A DNA stretch of 64,000 nt, from positions 392,952 through 456,951 of the forward strand of contig JAVGVS010000024.1 of assembly GCA_032718565.1 (NCBI GenBank), read 5' to 3'. Positions within the stretch are counted from its first letter, which is position 1; the number at the start of each line of letters is the position of its first letter. Below are positions 32,821-43,528 of the stretch, piece after piece. Both the position numbers and the translations under genes were made by a program. Under the pieces are notes generated by a model that was not told the DNA's origin, did no database searches, and worked only from the letters and a program-made list of their open reading frames with translations. The DNA comes from Distichodus sexfasciatus. Its lineage: Eukaryota > Chordata > Actinopteri > Characiformes > Distichodontidae.

Positions 32821-33398
32821 ATAACATAAATATTCACAATGCAGCTCTGAAGTGAAAACACTGAGTTCTATTATCTTCCTGACAGTAATTTCAGCAAGTG
32901 CTTGATGAGAATATTTCAGACTCTCACAGACATGGTAACAGAACTCAGCATGATCATTATCTCAGCACATCCATTATAGGGCTGACCTCCAGCAAATGTG
33001 ATGTCACAATGTGAACCGTTCTACAGGCTCAAGACCCAATCCTGCCGCGAACCTGCTTACAGCTGGACCAGAAATTTTGAGCATCTGTGATGAGCGGGAA
33101 ACACTGACACAAACATCTTTAGGCAAAGAAAGTGGGAGAGATGTTTCTTAGAAAAGATTATGCTGAATCAATGATAGTTCAATTACACTTATTATTCTTT
33201 AGCTAAAGGACAGGATGATGGAGCTGCTGCTTTGAATTAATACTTTGTGGTAGAGGATCCTAACGATCGCACACTCGCTGAATGAGAAATCTCTCTCTCC
33301 CTCTCAGTCTCCCTTTCTCTCCCTGTCTCTTGTTCCATCTCTATGTCTCTCCCCACTTTTTTGCACTTACTCTTCCCATCTCTCAGCCTCTCATCATT
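32821..33398. other. Single-copy DNA with a CT-rich run
   Basis: 33288-33355 is CT-rich (CTCTCTCTCCCTCTCAG). No gene recognised. Confidence 0.45.
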
Positions 33399-33945
33399 TG
33401 ACCCATCCGTGAAGAAGCAGTGCCGTTTTTGGCAGTGCCGGGAAGCAGTGCTTGGGGACGATATCTTGCTCATGAGTACCTCAGTGGTACCTTTACCGGT
33501 CCGGGACTTGCTCCTTCATGTATGGTTCAAATGCATCGGTCACATCGCGCTGTGGTGCACCGAAGGGGTGTTGAAATGAATCATATAATCGACAAATTGC
33601 GATGCAGATGTGGACGATTCTGCATTGATGCACTGGCAGACCATAATCGATTATATCATAATCATATTGCTTGGTGATTTTCTGGCTATGCCATAAAAAC
33701 TCTAGTTAAAAAGAACATCCCGGTAGTAAGTGCGGCTGCCCGGTCTGCAATCCATGCCCAATCTTGGTGCAATGTGAAGTAATGTAGACAAGTTGATGGG
33801 ATGCACATGATGCAACAAGCCATCACATCGAATCGAATGACTGACATGATCATTGTAATTAAGCCAAATGATGAGACCGCTGAAGGTTCACACACCCCTT
33901 TAGCGGTCTGTGGTGCGGTGTGTTCACAGTGAAAATCAATCACTT
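33399..33945. mobile_element. SINE-1 inverted pair with an inserted MITE
   Basis: Minus-strand SINE-1 body (ACCCATCCGTGAAGAAGCAG to CCGGTCCGGGACTTG, 33399-33510), then plus-strand SINE-1 3' part (CTCCTTCATGTATGGTTCAA to GTGGTGCACC, to about 33562), then a roughly 330-bp MITE (GAAGGGGTGTTGAA.. to ..TTCACACACCCCTTT), then the SINE-1 tail (CTGTGGTGCGGTGTGTTCAC). The MITE also occurs, in opposite orientation, at 56804-57028. Confidence 0.82.
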
Positions 33946-33956
33946 CAATTCAATTG

Positions 33957-34190
33957 TAAGGCCTAGTCCACGCGGGCGTCCGAATTAGCCATTTTATCTG
34001 CCGTTCGTTGCATCAGGTGAGCGCGGACTGAACGCTGACCGTTTTTCTGCTCATTGGAGTGAATCAGAGCGTCCACATGGGCGTGCGTGACCTGCGTTTG
34101 GTTGGCTGCGCGTTCGAATAGCAGCAAATAAATGCTGCATGGTTGACCATCGACCAGACGAATACAAAGAAAACGCCGCTGTTGCGTTTA
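33957..34190. mobile_element. MITE, family of 3903-4010
   Basis: Begins TAAGGCCTAGTCCACGCGGGC and contains CAGGTGAGCGCGGACTGAACG. GAGCGTCCACATGGGCG suggests an inner repeat of the tip. Adjoins the next element directly. Confidence 0.68.
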
Positions 34191-34537
34191 CATGGCTACT
34201 GTGGCTCCACTGCCGTCTCTTCTCTCTGTGCTGTTTGCTCTCGGCTTGCTGCTTCATTTAATGTCCCCCCACAACAGTCTCTGATTGGCTATATGTCACA
34301 TGAATAGCAGCCAATCAGCGCTGAAGCCTTGTTGTCACTCACACCACACTCACACTTGTGAAGCTCCGAGAAGGAGAAGAGGAGAGTTTCAGCTGAGCTC
34401 TGTAAAATTCAAAATTGTGACAGGGTTTTTTTTTTTTTTTTTTTGCCTATCGGTTTCAAATATCTGATATCGGCCTCGTTAACCAGCAATAATCAGTATC
34501 AATATCGGCCCTGAAAAACCAATATCGGTCGACCTCT
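34191..34537. mobile_element. Non-autonomous element, inverse copy of 22881-23312
   Basis: GTGGCTCCACTGCCGTCTC, GCTTCATTTAATGTCC, GAGAGTTTCAGCTGAGCTC and the tip ATATCGGTCGACCTCTAAC match the 22.9-kb copy in reverse complement. A T-run of about 20 bases interrupts it at 34426-34444. The distal end is missing where the preceding MITE starts. Confidence 0.8.
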
Positions 34538-34538
34538 A

Positions 34539-34682
34539 ACACACACACACACACACACACATTTTTCAGGCTCATTTTATTTACATTTTTCATTTTTTGC
34601 ATAGTGGGGACATCGGGTCCTTACACTGGAATATATGTACGACACGTGCGCACTCACACACAGATACACACACACACACACA
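34539..34682. repeat. (CA)n microsatellites
   Basis: AC runs at 34539-34560 and about 34666-34682, separated by TTTTCAT-rich sequence. Confidence 0.92.
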
Positions 34683-35161
34683 TTATTGAGACTGCGCTCT
34701 TAGCGTGTATGTCAAGCCCACAATTAAACCGTGGCTGGTTGAAATGTGCAAACTATTCCCACAGCTCTCTGTGACAAAAGAGGGCTAAAAGAGAGAGCGC
34801 GTGCAGGCTGTGATGAGCTCCGGCAATTAGCCTGTCCATCTGCGCGGGGCGCGAGCGGCGTATTGTCCATCGACCAACAACCACTTCATTATCAGTCCAA
34901 TACAGAGCCGCGACCCTTTTTACCTCTCTCTGTCCTGCCATGGCAGAATTTTTATATCAGAACGTGCCTGTTCGCCAGCAGATACTGGTGGCGGAGGCCC
35001 AGCGGGGCCCCCGCATGCAAATAAAGCTTTTAATCCGGCACGGTCCCACTTTGTCAGGGATTTCTTTTTATTTTTTGTAGATTTGGTGCACCTTGGTTAA
35101 AAACCAGCTACGATGAATATTTCAGAGCAAGAGACACTGCGAGCGGAGCTGTTTTTCTCCC
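34683..35161. other. Candidate conserved noncoding block
   Basis: Complex, GC-balanced, repeat-free (CTCCGGCAATTAGCCTGTCC, CAATTAAACCGTGG, AATAAAGCTTTTAATCCGG). Opposing 92- and 62-codon frames lack domains. Confidence 0.38.
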
Positions 35162-35710
35162 TAAGGGCCAAGCGCATTGTCCACCGAACGCTCAGCGCAT
35201 TCCTTAGCGCTTGTTGTTGCTCACGGGGCACTTCCACGTTCGTTCCTATTTAATACAAACCTTGTAACGTGTTCCTTTGAGATGTGGTTTAGCCAACAAG
35301 ATTATCTTTACAATGGAGAGATATCGCATCTTGCCGTTAGCGGCAGCATTCGATTGGCGGGCCCCAATTATTTCGCCCGGAGGGCCAAATTATGTAAAGA
35401 ATAGTCAGGCTGAGGGCCAACAAATCCTCATCACTGCTTTTGTTATTTCGGGAAGAAAATGACGTTTTTGTGCATGATGACGTTCCATGTGAGAGCAGCG
35501 AGCGCTAATGTGTGTTTACATCGCGAATAATGTAATTAATGTTTTTTTTTATGTATTCAGTTTTTGTGCACGGAATTACACAGAAAAAATTTAACATTTT
35601 TTCCACTAAAGGCGCTTAGCGCTCCGAACGCTGAAGCTCATAGGACTTGTATTAAAAATAGTTGCTGCCAGCGCACATAACAAAATGTGTTTGGTGGACA
35701 CAGGCCCTTA
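35162..35710. mobile_element. Possible MITE-end pair around single-copy DNA
   Basis: Left TAAGGGCCAAGCGCATTGTCC with ACCGAACGC following. The right, read inverted, is TAAGGGCCTGTGTCCACCAAAC. Inner GCGCTTAGCGCT and CGAACGCTGAAGCTC are typical of the same MITE family. The interior from about 35225 to 35580 looks single-copy and enhancer-like, so these may be two ends around captured DNA or two separate insertions. Confidence 0.45.
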
Positions 35711-36850
35711 ATTGTTGCACGCAAAATGATGAATGTCAATGCAGGGGTTTAATGACTCATCTTCACCTTATTCTTTACGTGGAATAACAAAAAATCAATC
35801 GAAACCAGAATAATATGTAAATTGTTCAATCGTGATATTGATTTAAAGTCCAGTCCTACTTCAACGTCCGCAGAGATTTTTTTTACTTAAGCCATTCGCA
35901 AAGAAACAAAGCTCAACTGTCTTTGACTAACAAGTGCTTCGTTATTTATTTATTTTTTTTGCCTAGAAAGCGATTTTTGCGCGATGCTGTCCTCCTGACA
36001 TCAGCTGCAACAAGAGCCAACCAGCCTGCCAGGCCTTAAATTCAGCCGAGCGGGTGAAGCTGCGGTGGACGCTGAAAATTTACGGCAAGCCGCCACCTCC
36101 CACCATTATCCTCGTCATTACTCAATTGTCACCTCGTTGTTTGGCTCTCTGAGACGCAGCGATATTGCAGGTGCGCCGCCTCGATGGCTCCATTATGCAG
36201 CAACACGGCGGGTCAAGTGACAAATGGCTCTCGCTTCTCGCCTTCATTGTCGAATCCGGCGAGCGCCACGGCCCCCGATAGTGTTCGCGAGACGCCGCGA
36301 TAAAAGAACAACAACAATAGATAAAAAGACGAAATGAAGCAAGCGCGAAAAATGTGTTGCAGGTGTCTGCGGCCCAATGCGAGAAAGGGGAGAAAAAACT
36401 GATAACTGCGGCATCTAGTTTCATAAGTGAACCGGTGGGGTTCGTATCTTCGAGTTGCAACTTGTCCTTGGATTTCTGTACGTCAGGTTTTTAAAAAATA
36501 TATACATTTTTGTCTGACAAACTTTTGAAAAGTTTTCACTCTTCAATGTCATGTTTTTTAAGAAGACATCTAGAACAAAAACCAACCTGCATCTCTGTAT
36601 TAGCTAACATACTTATTTCAGTCCTTTCAGGATTTCGGCGGCCCCTTTCTGAGATTGTTGCAGCCTTAAATGCCTGATTTCTAAAAAATTTAGCCGTTTT
36701 GTTGCAATAAAGTTGTGGGAGCCAGTTAAAGTTGCAGAACAATTTGTGATTTTGTTCCCCTTTTAATGATTCTTTAACAATTAATTAGAATGGAGGGAAC
36801 AAAACCACTGTCATTTTATTAACCATTAATCATATAGTTATTTTTGAAGG
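35711..36850. other. Single-copy DNA; candidate conserved block 35985-36330
   Basis: 35825-35860 is a MITE tip (CGTGATATTGATTTAAAG). 35985-36330 is complex and GC-balanced (GCTGCGGTGGACGCTGAAAA, CCACCATTATCCTCGTCATT). The 112-codon minus-strand frame at 36122-36460 has no recognised domain. Confidence 0.38.
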
Positions 36851-37009
36851 TAAATGCGAGGCGTTTTTATCGCAAGGATCAAGGAAGTGAGTTTGCTGTG
36901 GAAAACGACAATGATTGGTCAAAAATTGAGGAAAAGTTGTGGTAATTGGTCAAAATTGCACGGTAGTTATGAATTTGCGGGGACTGGCTGAATTTGCGTT
37001 AATAGTTGT
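36851..37009. mobile_element. Possible MITE remnant with ATTGGTCAAAATTG repeats
   Basis: ATTGGTCAAAAATTGAGG and ATTGGTCAAAATTGCACGG recur 34 bp apart, followed by GTTATGAATTTGCGGGGAC and TTTGCGTTAATAGTTG. Confidence 0.35.
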
Positions 37010-37416
37010 GATTGCAGTATGCTCGCCTCTGATCCAAGACGTTGTGGGTTCGAATTCTACCTCCAGCACTGCCATCATTGGGTCCCTCAGCAAGATTCTT
37101 AACCCCAAATTGCTCTCAGAGAAACTGTCCCTGAAATTAGAGTTGGAGTACCAGTCTTTAAAAGTCTCGGACTCGGCTTAATGTTGCTTACGCTTTCCAT
37201 GTTCCATTGATTAGTCATGTGGTGTAAAACGTGCATTGTTCCGGTCTCGGTCTCGTCTCGGTCCTTTGGAGTCTTGCTCATGTCTCGGTCCCGACACACT
37301 CTGGTCTTGGTTTTCTTTCGGTCTCGGTTTAGGTGGTCTTGTCCCAAACTCTACCTGAAATTAGAAAAATGGAAGTCGCTCCAGATAACAGCGTCAGCTA
37401 AATGTTGTAAAAGTAA
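37010..37416 (+). mobile_element. SINE-3 copy split by a hAT element
   Basis: tRNA-like B box (GGGTTCGAATTCTACC), body (TTCTTAACCCCAAATTGCTC, CTGTCCCTGAAAT), then after the insertion GTCGCTCCAGATAACAGCG and CAGCTAAATGTTGTAAAAG, the L2-like tail. Insertion boundaries are exact. Confidence 0.87.
37138..37353. mobile_element. hAT-D 216-bp element with 8-bp target duplication
   Basis: Termini TAGAGTTGG and CCAAACTCTA are inverted repeats. CCTGAAAT occurs immediately left (37130-37137) and right (37354-37361), a perfect 8-bp target-site duplication as made by hAT transposases. The interior is rich in TCTCGG words and includes ATGTGGTGTAAAACGTGCA, matching 53240-53260. Confidence 0.9.
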
Positions 37417-37496
37417 ACGTAACTTGAGCAGGTCGTAGGTCTGAGTTTGGGCGTAAGTGTCCCTAAAAACCCGGGCTGGTGTCATCTTTACCCACT

Positions 37497-37504
37497 GGCA
37501 TTCT

Positions 37505-37542
<38 letters not shown>
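37497..37542. repeat. (TC)n microsatellite
   Basis: TC dinucleotides, interrupted by TT at the left. Confidence 0.96.
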
Positions 37543-37543
<1 letters not shown>

Positions 37544-38384
37544 AGTCGTGTCACTGTGAATGTCGTCTTCATGAAGGCTTATCGGTTAAGTGTAGTTGAC
37601 GGGAGCTTGTTTCTTCCATCACAAGGTCATTCCAAGTTGAAGATGAACTTTCTTATCTGATTCTTAAAATGCTGCCTCCATTTTTCACTCTGGACTCCAG
37701 CAGAAACAGTTCGCTGAGCTGCAGGTCTAAAAATAAAGCACTTTGTTCAGGGGAGAGACTGAAAAATCTTTGAGTCTGCACGTTTATGACATTCTCTGGA
37801 AAGCAAACTGATCATGTCCAGCGCACCAGATGAAAGGGCATAAGTTAATAAAAATAAGTTTGTTTCTAATTAGCAATATGCTTTTTTTCCTGCTATGGGT
37901 TAATTGGCTGAATGAACTGCAGTTAGATGGATATGGCTGTGTATGTTTGTTTGCTTATTTATTTATAATTCTGAAATTTAGTGTTCATTTACTGCGAAGA
38001 GGCTGATAATTAGCAATTTGTTTTGTAGGCTTTGTTCTCTGGTACATGGAACTCCATGCTTTAATTGGATAAACACTGCAGTTCAAGTGTGCTAATCGTG
38101 GTTGAAATGGTATGAGAATGTGCAATTTTTTAATCACAGTTTAGCATCTCGGACTTGCCCCGTCTTCTACATTATAGACTTCAGTTGCCTCTAAAGAAGC
38201 GTGAAATGTGAGAATTTTGTTTCTTCATAATAACAAAAACGACAAAAATAACAGACAGTGAAGGAAGATGATGCAGTAATTCACAGGCAAAAAAACTAAT
38301 AAAGAAACCAAAGTTAAACTTTAAATCTTGACAGAACAAAACCTCTTTGGGAAAGCAGTAGGTGGCAAAACTATTACTTAATCA
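37543..38384. other. Candidate conserved noncoding block (37830-38130)
   Basis: 37830-38130 holds TTTCTAATTAGCAATATGC, GGTTAATTGGCTGAATG, GCTGATAATTAGCAATTTG and CTTTAATTGGATAAACACTG: four TAATTA/TTAATT-type clusters in 300 bp without tandem repetition. The strongest homeodomain-site density seen in the window. Confidence 0.42.
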
Positions 38385-38850
38385 GTTTTTCAAAGTCTCG
38401 GCCATGTCTCAGACTCGGCTGTATTTGTGCTCGGTCTTGTCATGGACTTGGACAAAGAGGACTCGGGATTTTATTTGGAGACCACAACTATGAGAATATT
38501 ACTAATAAAGGCATTTTGCGTTGTTTATTAATTACTGTTTTAATAACTCAGAATCCCTTTAACTTACAGAAACCACACACATACCTTCAGAATCACAAGA
38601 CTTTGAACTTCTATTCATTCCTCTGTATGTGCAATTACTTTTGAGTAACTCTGTGGACAAAAACTGAAGTGATTGCGTAAAAAGGCATTAATTACATTAT
38701 TCACGATGTAAACACTCAAGACTCTCATATGGAATGCCATCATGTGGAAAAATGTAGGTCTCTTACAGAAAGGCCAAAAGCAGCTTATTTTATAGGCAAA
38801 AATGACACTAAATCGGCTCAAAATTACACAAAACTTTAGCATTTCTTCAT
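38385..38850. mobile_element. hAT-D copy, one end missing
   Basis: Left part CAGACTCGGCTGTATTTGTG, GGACTCGGGATTTTATTTGG, then TTTAACTTACAGAAACCACAC and ACTCTCATATGGAATGCC in the same order as 52440-52905. The right TCTCGG end is not present. Confidence 0.83.
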
Positions 38851-39245
38851 TTTCAATTGAGAAAATTTCTCCGATAGGTAAAATTGTATATATTTATTCT
38901 CACTCTCACAATAATACATATATTCTCTCTCTAGCTACCGATCAGAACGCATCTCCACCGTTGAAAAAAGTTTCATTACTGAACGACTTGTGTTTCTTCT
39001 GTGATGGCGCTATTAAAGATGTTTTGGTATCTTTATAGAGGGTCTAGCTCACCTTAAGTCGAACTAGCAAAATCTCAGCAAAAACACATCGCGTTTGCCT
39101 ACGTAAAATTCACACAGACTAATGATGACGTATCACGTTCATGAAGGGATGTCCCATTTCATACGAGTAGATTTGAACCCCACTTCATGCCAAGGGGTAG
39201 GGCTAATGTGTAGGGCCAAGGGGTGAAATGGGATTCACCATCTGA
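38851..39245. mobile_element. Possible MITE remnant at 39055-39245
   Basis: GATGTCCCATTTCATACG and GGTGAAATGGGATTCACC are loosely inverted. CAAGGGGTAGGGCTAA and GTAGGGCCAAGGGGTG form a short internal repeat. 38851-39054 is unassigned. Confidence 0.35.
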
Positions 39246-40330
39246 GTGGAATATAACTTTTATGTAAATATTTCATTTCGTAAATGAAGCTGCATGTAGT
39301 AAATGTCATTCCAAAACCAATCCAATTTAACCTAACAATCGCCCATAAACAATATTAGTACAAAACATTGCTAGTAGCATAAGTTTTCTATTTGCAGCCG
39401 GTTCTTGCCTTTTCCAGCCATTCATCCCATCCATCATTGATTCATCCTTTCATGACTGGATGGATGTTTGACATAGCGGTTTATGCCATTATCTAAAATA
39501 CATCATATTGAAACTCTGCTACATCTTATTGTACCGCCGATTTCGCAAGGGCTTTTTGGTTCATGTGTCTTAATGTATCATTGGGAGCAGCTGTGGTTAG
39601 GGCCATCTCTCTTTAAGGCAAATCCACGTAGCGGTAATCAATGCAATGCACTTAGCCAATCGATATGAGCCCGTGCACAAAACTGCCTGACAGGGATCCT
39701 ATATCTAAAAAAAAAAAACATGTAGGAACATGTAACCGCACGTAACACAGAGGAGGAGGAGGAGGAGGAGAAGCCGGAGCACAATGGCAGGTGTATAAAT
39801 CAAAAGAGAATTTACAGAATGACGGGGCATCTGCGCACGTTCCACTTACCCAGCAGAAGACACGTTAGAATCGATTTCTCCCAGGACGAGAAAAGGGACT
39901 AGAGCTTCTGAAAGATCCTGCTACAAGTTTTCAGGAGTAAAGTTATTCTTGTTCAACGAGACAATGTCTAATGTCAAGCGACAGCAAGGTGTTCTGAGTT
40001 CCACCGAAGGAAGAGCCTAAAATCCTGAGCTCTAAAAGTAACAGTAGCATCGTTAGCTGAAACCTGCTCCAATGAGACAAGGTTTCTGGATAAGAACATA
40101 AAAGTTTGGATATGACCAAATTACTACTATATAATTATGATGTTCAAGTTCAAATACAATTACACCACAAATGAGGCGGAAACCAAAAAATTATTTCATT
40201 CTCAGCTACCAAACTTGGAGCATCTTGTTTAGGAGCCAATGCTGGCAGTAAAGGCCGCAAAAATTATTTGACATAATTAACAACAGTATTTACAAAAAAA
40301 AATCTAAAATCATATTGATGTGTGGTATTA
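39246..40330. other. Single-copy DNA; candidate conserved block 39480-39690; (GGA)n
   Basis: 39480-39690 is complex (CATTGGGAGCAGCTGTGG, GCGGTAATCAATGCAATGC). A GGA array lies at 39751-39769. Nothing else recognised. Confidence 0.35.
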
Positions 40331-40682
40331 GGGGCGGCACGGTGACATGGTGGTTAGCGCTGCTGCCTCACAGTCAGATAGTGCTGAGTTCGATCCCAGG
40401 GTCAGCTGTAGGGCCTTTCTGTGTAGAGTCTGTGTTCGCGTGGGTTTCCGCCAGAGGCTCCTGTGTCCTTCACGAGTCCAAAAAGCAGGTGATATCGATT
40501 ATTTATCGACTAATTGGCCCTGTAAGGTGTGAATGAGAGTGTGATTGTGCCCTGCGGAGTGATGGCGCCTGCCCAGGGTTGGTCCCCGCTTTACGCCCGT
40601 AGTTCCCAGATTAGGCTCCGGTGCCCCTCTGCTATCCCGACTGGGATTAAGCGGTTTGACTAATGAATAAATGAATGAATCA
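40331..40682 (+). mobile_element. SINE-2 copy, full length
   Basis: Head GGGGCGGCACGGTGACATGG with an A-box-like TGGTGGTTAGCGC, B-box-like GAGTTCGATCCC (40386-40397), body CTAATTGGCCCTGTAAGGTG, and 3' part CCGACTGGGATTAAGCGG ending in ATGAATAAATGAATGAAT. This copy shows the family's orientation most clearly. Confidence 0.92.
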
Positions 40683-40718
40683 ATGTGTTATATTAACTGC
40701 AATGCACTAGAAGTCCAG

Positions 40719-40862
40719 AAAAGGTACCACTGGAGTACTCATGAGCAAGGTACCATCCCTAAGCACTGCTTCTTCACGGATGGGTCAAATGCAGGGGTCA
40801 CATTTGTTTGTGGTGCACTGTGTGTTGTGCTGTGGTGTGTTCACATTGACAAATAGTCACTC
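40719..40862 (+). mobile_element. SINE-1 3' portion
   Basis: From AAAGGTACCACTGGAGTACT through CTTCACGGATGGGTCAAATG to GTTCACATTGACAAATAGTC. The head is missing and a short deletion removes the CCCCGGGCGCTGCC block. Confidence 0.9.
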
Positions 40863-43528
40863 ACTCTCACTTACGGCTTGGTCTTGGCACTGTTCTCAGT
40901 GAGTGATTTTATAATCAAAAATTATGCATGGTAATGAGTTAAATGGGAAAAGAAATTACCTGGTTTATTTGTGGACTCACAAATTGCCATGTTTATGACC
41001 GGTGGCAGAAAAGACCCAAACTCTGTAATATGACTACCAATAAACGAGAGTTCATTAATTCCAAGTATGTTAGCCGTACTTATGTCTTTGGGTGGAGTGA
41101 CCCTTCATAGCTCGGAGTGACATTTTTTAAATTATGCTGTCAAGCGGTCACACTCAATAAATGGCACGTACTAATGCGTAACAAAAATAAATGACTGAGC
41201 CATTAAGTGGCACATTTTTCATAACAATTTTACAGAATTCAGATTTTTATTCGCATCCAAATATTCTATTTTATACAGGTATATATAAGATATTTAGAAG
41301 CTAGTGGCCAGTCCGGCCTTTATATTTTATGAGCCTATAAATATGTTGTCACCATGCCAAACTCTGACACTATCCATCAACCTGGAGAAGGACACAGAAC
41401 ACATAAAGACAGCGAGAAGTTGTCGACCTTCATAAATCAGCCTATGGCTATATCATTTAACACAACAGGAGATGTGACACAGCTGTACTACAATAGGTGT
41501 GTGTGTGTCTTGTCTACACACAGTAAGAAAAAATTCAACTAATAGCCACAGAGTCATCATCAAAATCAGGGGTGGAATTAGCAAGAGACAAAGCATTTAC
41601 AGAGTTAGGTTTGGAGCAAAGCGTATAATAGGTTACGCCATTATTCCAGTTGCCGATGTGTACCAAATTGCTCCAAAAAATTTTTGTTTTAAAGACCTAG
41701 TATGGAGAAAACCATCCTTGATTTGGCGACATGTGAAATGTGTCAGTTCAGTTTTACGTCCCCAGATCTACTGCTCTGGCCCTGCCCACCTGCATAGCGT
41801 CAGCCGCCTACCTGCTAGTCTGGTCAAGTTCATTAAGCGAGTCTGGCATTTGCTAAGTTCATAGTGGATCCTAATATCTCCACTCCCTCACCGCTGTCGG
41901 CTGCCGTTGAAGTGTACTTTTACCTATTTTGTGTTGTCATAAACTGTAAAATATGACGTTCATGTTTAACCTGTTGTAAAGAACTCCAAATGATTAGCGA
42001 ATGCATAAGAACGTGCAGCTAATCCGTATGATCTAGCTCAGATGTGAATTATAGCGGTGGCGTAATGCAGGGTAAAATGGAAGTTAGCAAACTTATCTGC
42101 CGTAATCTATCAACTCTCTGATTTTTACAGTGTTCCTCTGTCATTTTGGCCTTTCTCCCAATGTCCTCCGGCTTAAATATTTCCCCGTCGTTATCCTGTG
42201 TTGTATTCCGTATTAGCCCAGACTGTGCTCACTATCCTGTCACTGTCTTCATCCCTTCCAGTGAAATGTATATAAGCCACAACAAGGGAAAATCTGACAT
42301 AGTTTTACTTGCACGACTGTAGATTGATCGTTTTTAACAGTGCATGTGCGTGTGTCTTACAGTCGATGGGTCGGGGCTCTATAGTAGTGGGCGGTACTCC
42401 AGTGTTTTGAGACGACACACCTACAGCATCTAAGCATAGAAAATACTGCCCTTATTTTCACCACTTTGAGACTTAATTTTACCTATGTAGCAACATTCAT
42501 ATTCGCTCAAAAATTGAGGAGGTGATTAGTGACAACCGTTTCTTTGATATGAGAAACTTCTCGATATTATTTTCAAGTTTCTGGGCATCAAGCAACACTC
42601 ACTTAAAAAATGTCAACAATTCCTCCATAGTCATGCATAACAGACTTGGTGTAAAAACAGTGATAGCCTAGTTGGGCAGAAAAAGCAGGATGTCCTCTGT
42701 GAATTATTGTTGTGGATATTTGAAGTTGGAAGCTTGGAAGTTGGAAGCTTTCACAACTGTTTGCCTCCCAAACAAACTTGGGGGACTTTCTTTGAGTTTT
42801 AGCGACTCAAATCTCTCACCACGTGTTCTTCTTCCACCTCATCAAACATGCATGGAACACTCTTGACAATGCACAGAACATTCCACCCCCCAAAAAGAAT
42901 CCAACATGAGTACCAGAAATAAGTTCTGAATGACACCGAGAACACCCGAGCAGGTCCAGCACGACAAAGTTGGAGAAAAAAGTGTGCCTCAGCACATCGG
43001 GTGGTGAATATTCGGAAAGCTGAAGCAAAAAAAACCCCAAAAACAGACCATCTTTATGGCAGTGTACTGAGGTGGGCGAGATGGAGAAGAAAATGAGTGA
43101 TGTGAGGAAAAAAAAAGAAAGGATGAAGACTGCACTGTGCCACGATGTCGTGGCAACACGTGAATGCTGAGCGTCAGATCAATCGAAATATCTAAGACGA
43201 GACCCAAAGTGCAGACTGTGCAAAGCCCCTGAGATGAGACAGTACCTAGTGGCAGACTAAGGGGTGAAGCTGGAAAAGCATATATTGAGATGCGCCAGCC
43301 AAGTGGCAGGGATAGCATACAGAAGCGTCTTCAAGGACTTTACCAAAAATAGGATCTAGCGAGACTTGCAGTTACAGGCAGATAAACAACCAGAAATACA
43401 GATAAGAAACGGAAATCATAAACGGTTGCAATGTGGAAATGAAAACTGTTGGCAACATCAAAAATGGGAGGGAAAAAACTGTTGGAGAAATGCATCGGAA
43501 TGCAAAAGTGGGAGTATTGGGAACACTT
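40863..43528. other. Single-copy noncoding DNA
   Basis: Largest stretch without a recognised element. AT-rich with a short (GT)n near 41496-41508 and a repeated GAAGTTGGAAGCTTG at 42722-42745. The longest frame (121 codons, 41499-41864, plus) has no domain I recognise. 42880-43370 is purine-rich. Confidence 0.4.

Noticed and set aside
41499..41864. 121-codon plus-strand frame in single-copy DNA
   Set aside because: No domain recognised; begins in a (GT)n run and has no splice or promoter context I can support.
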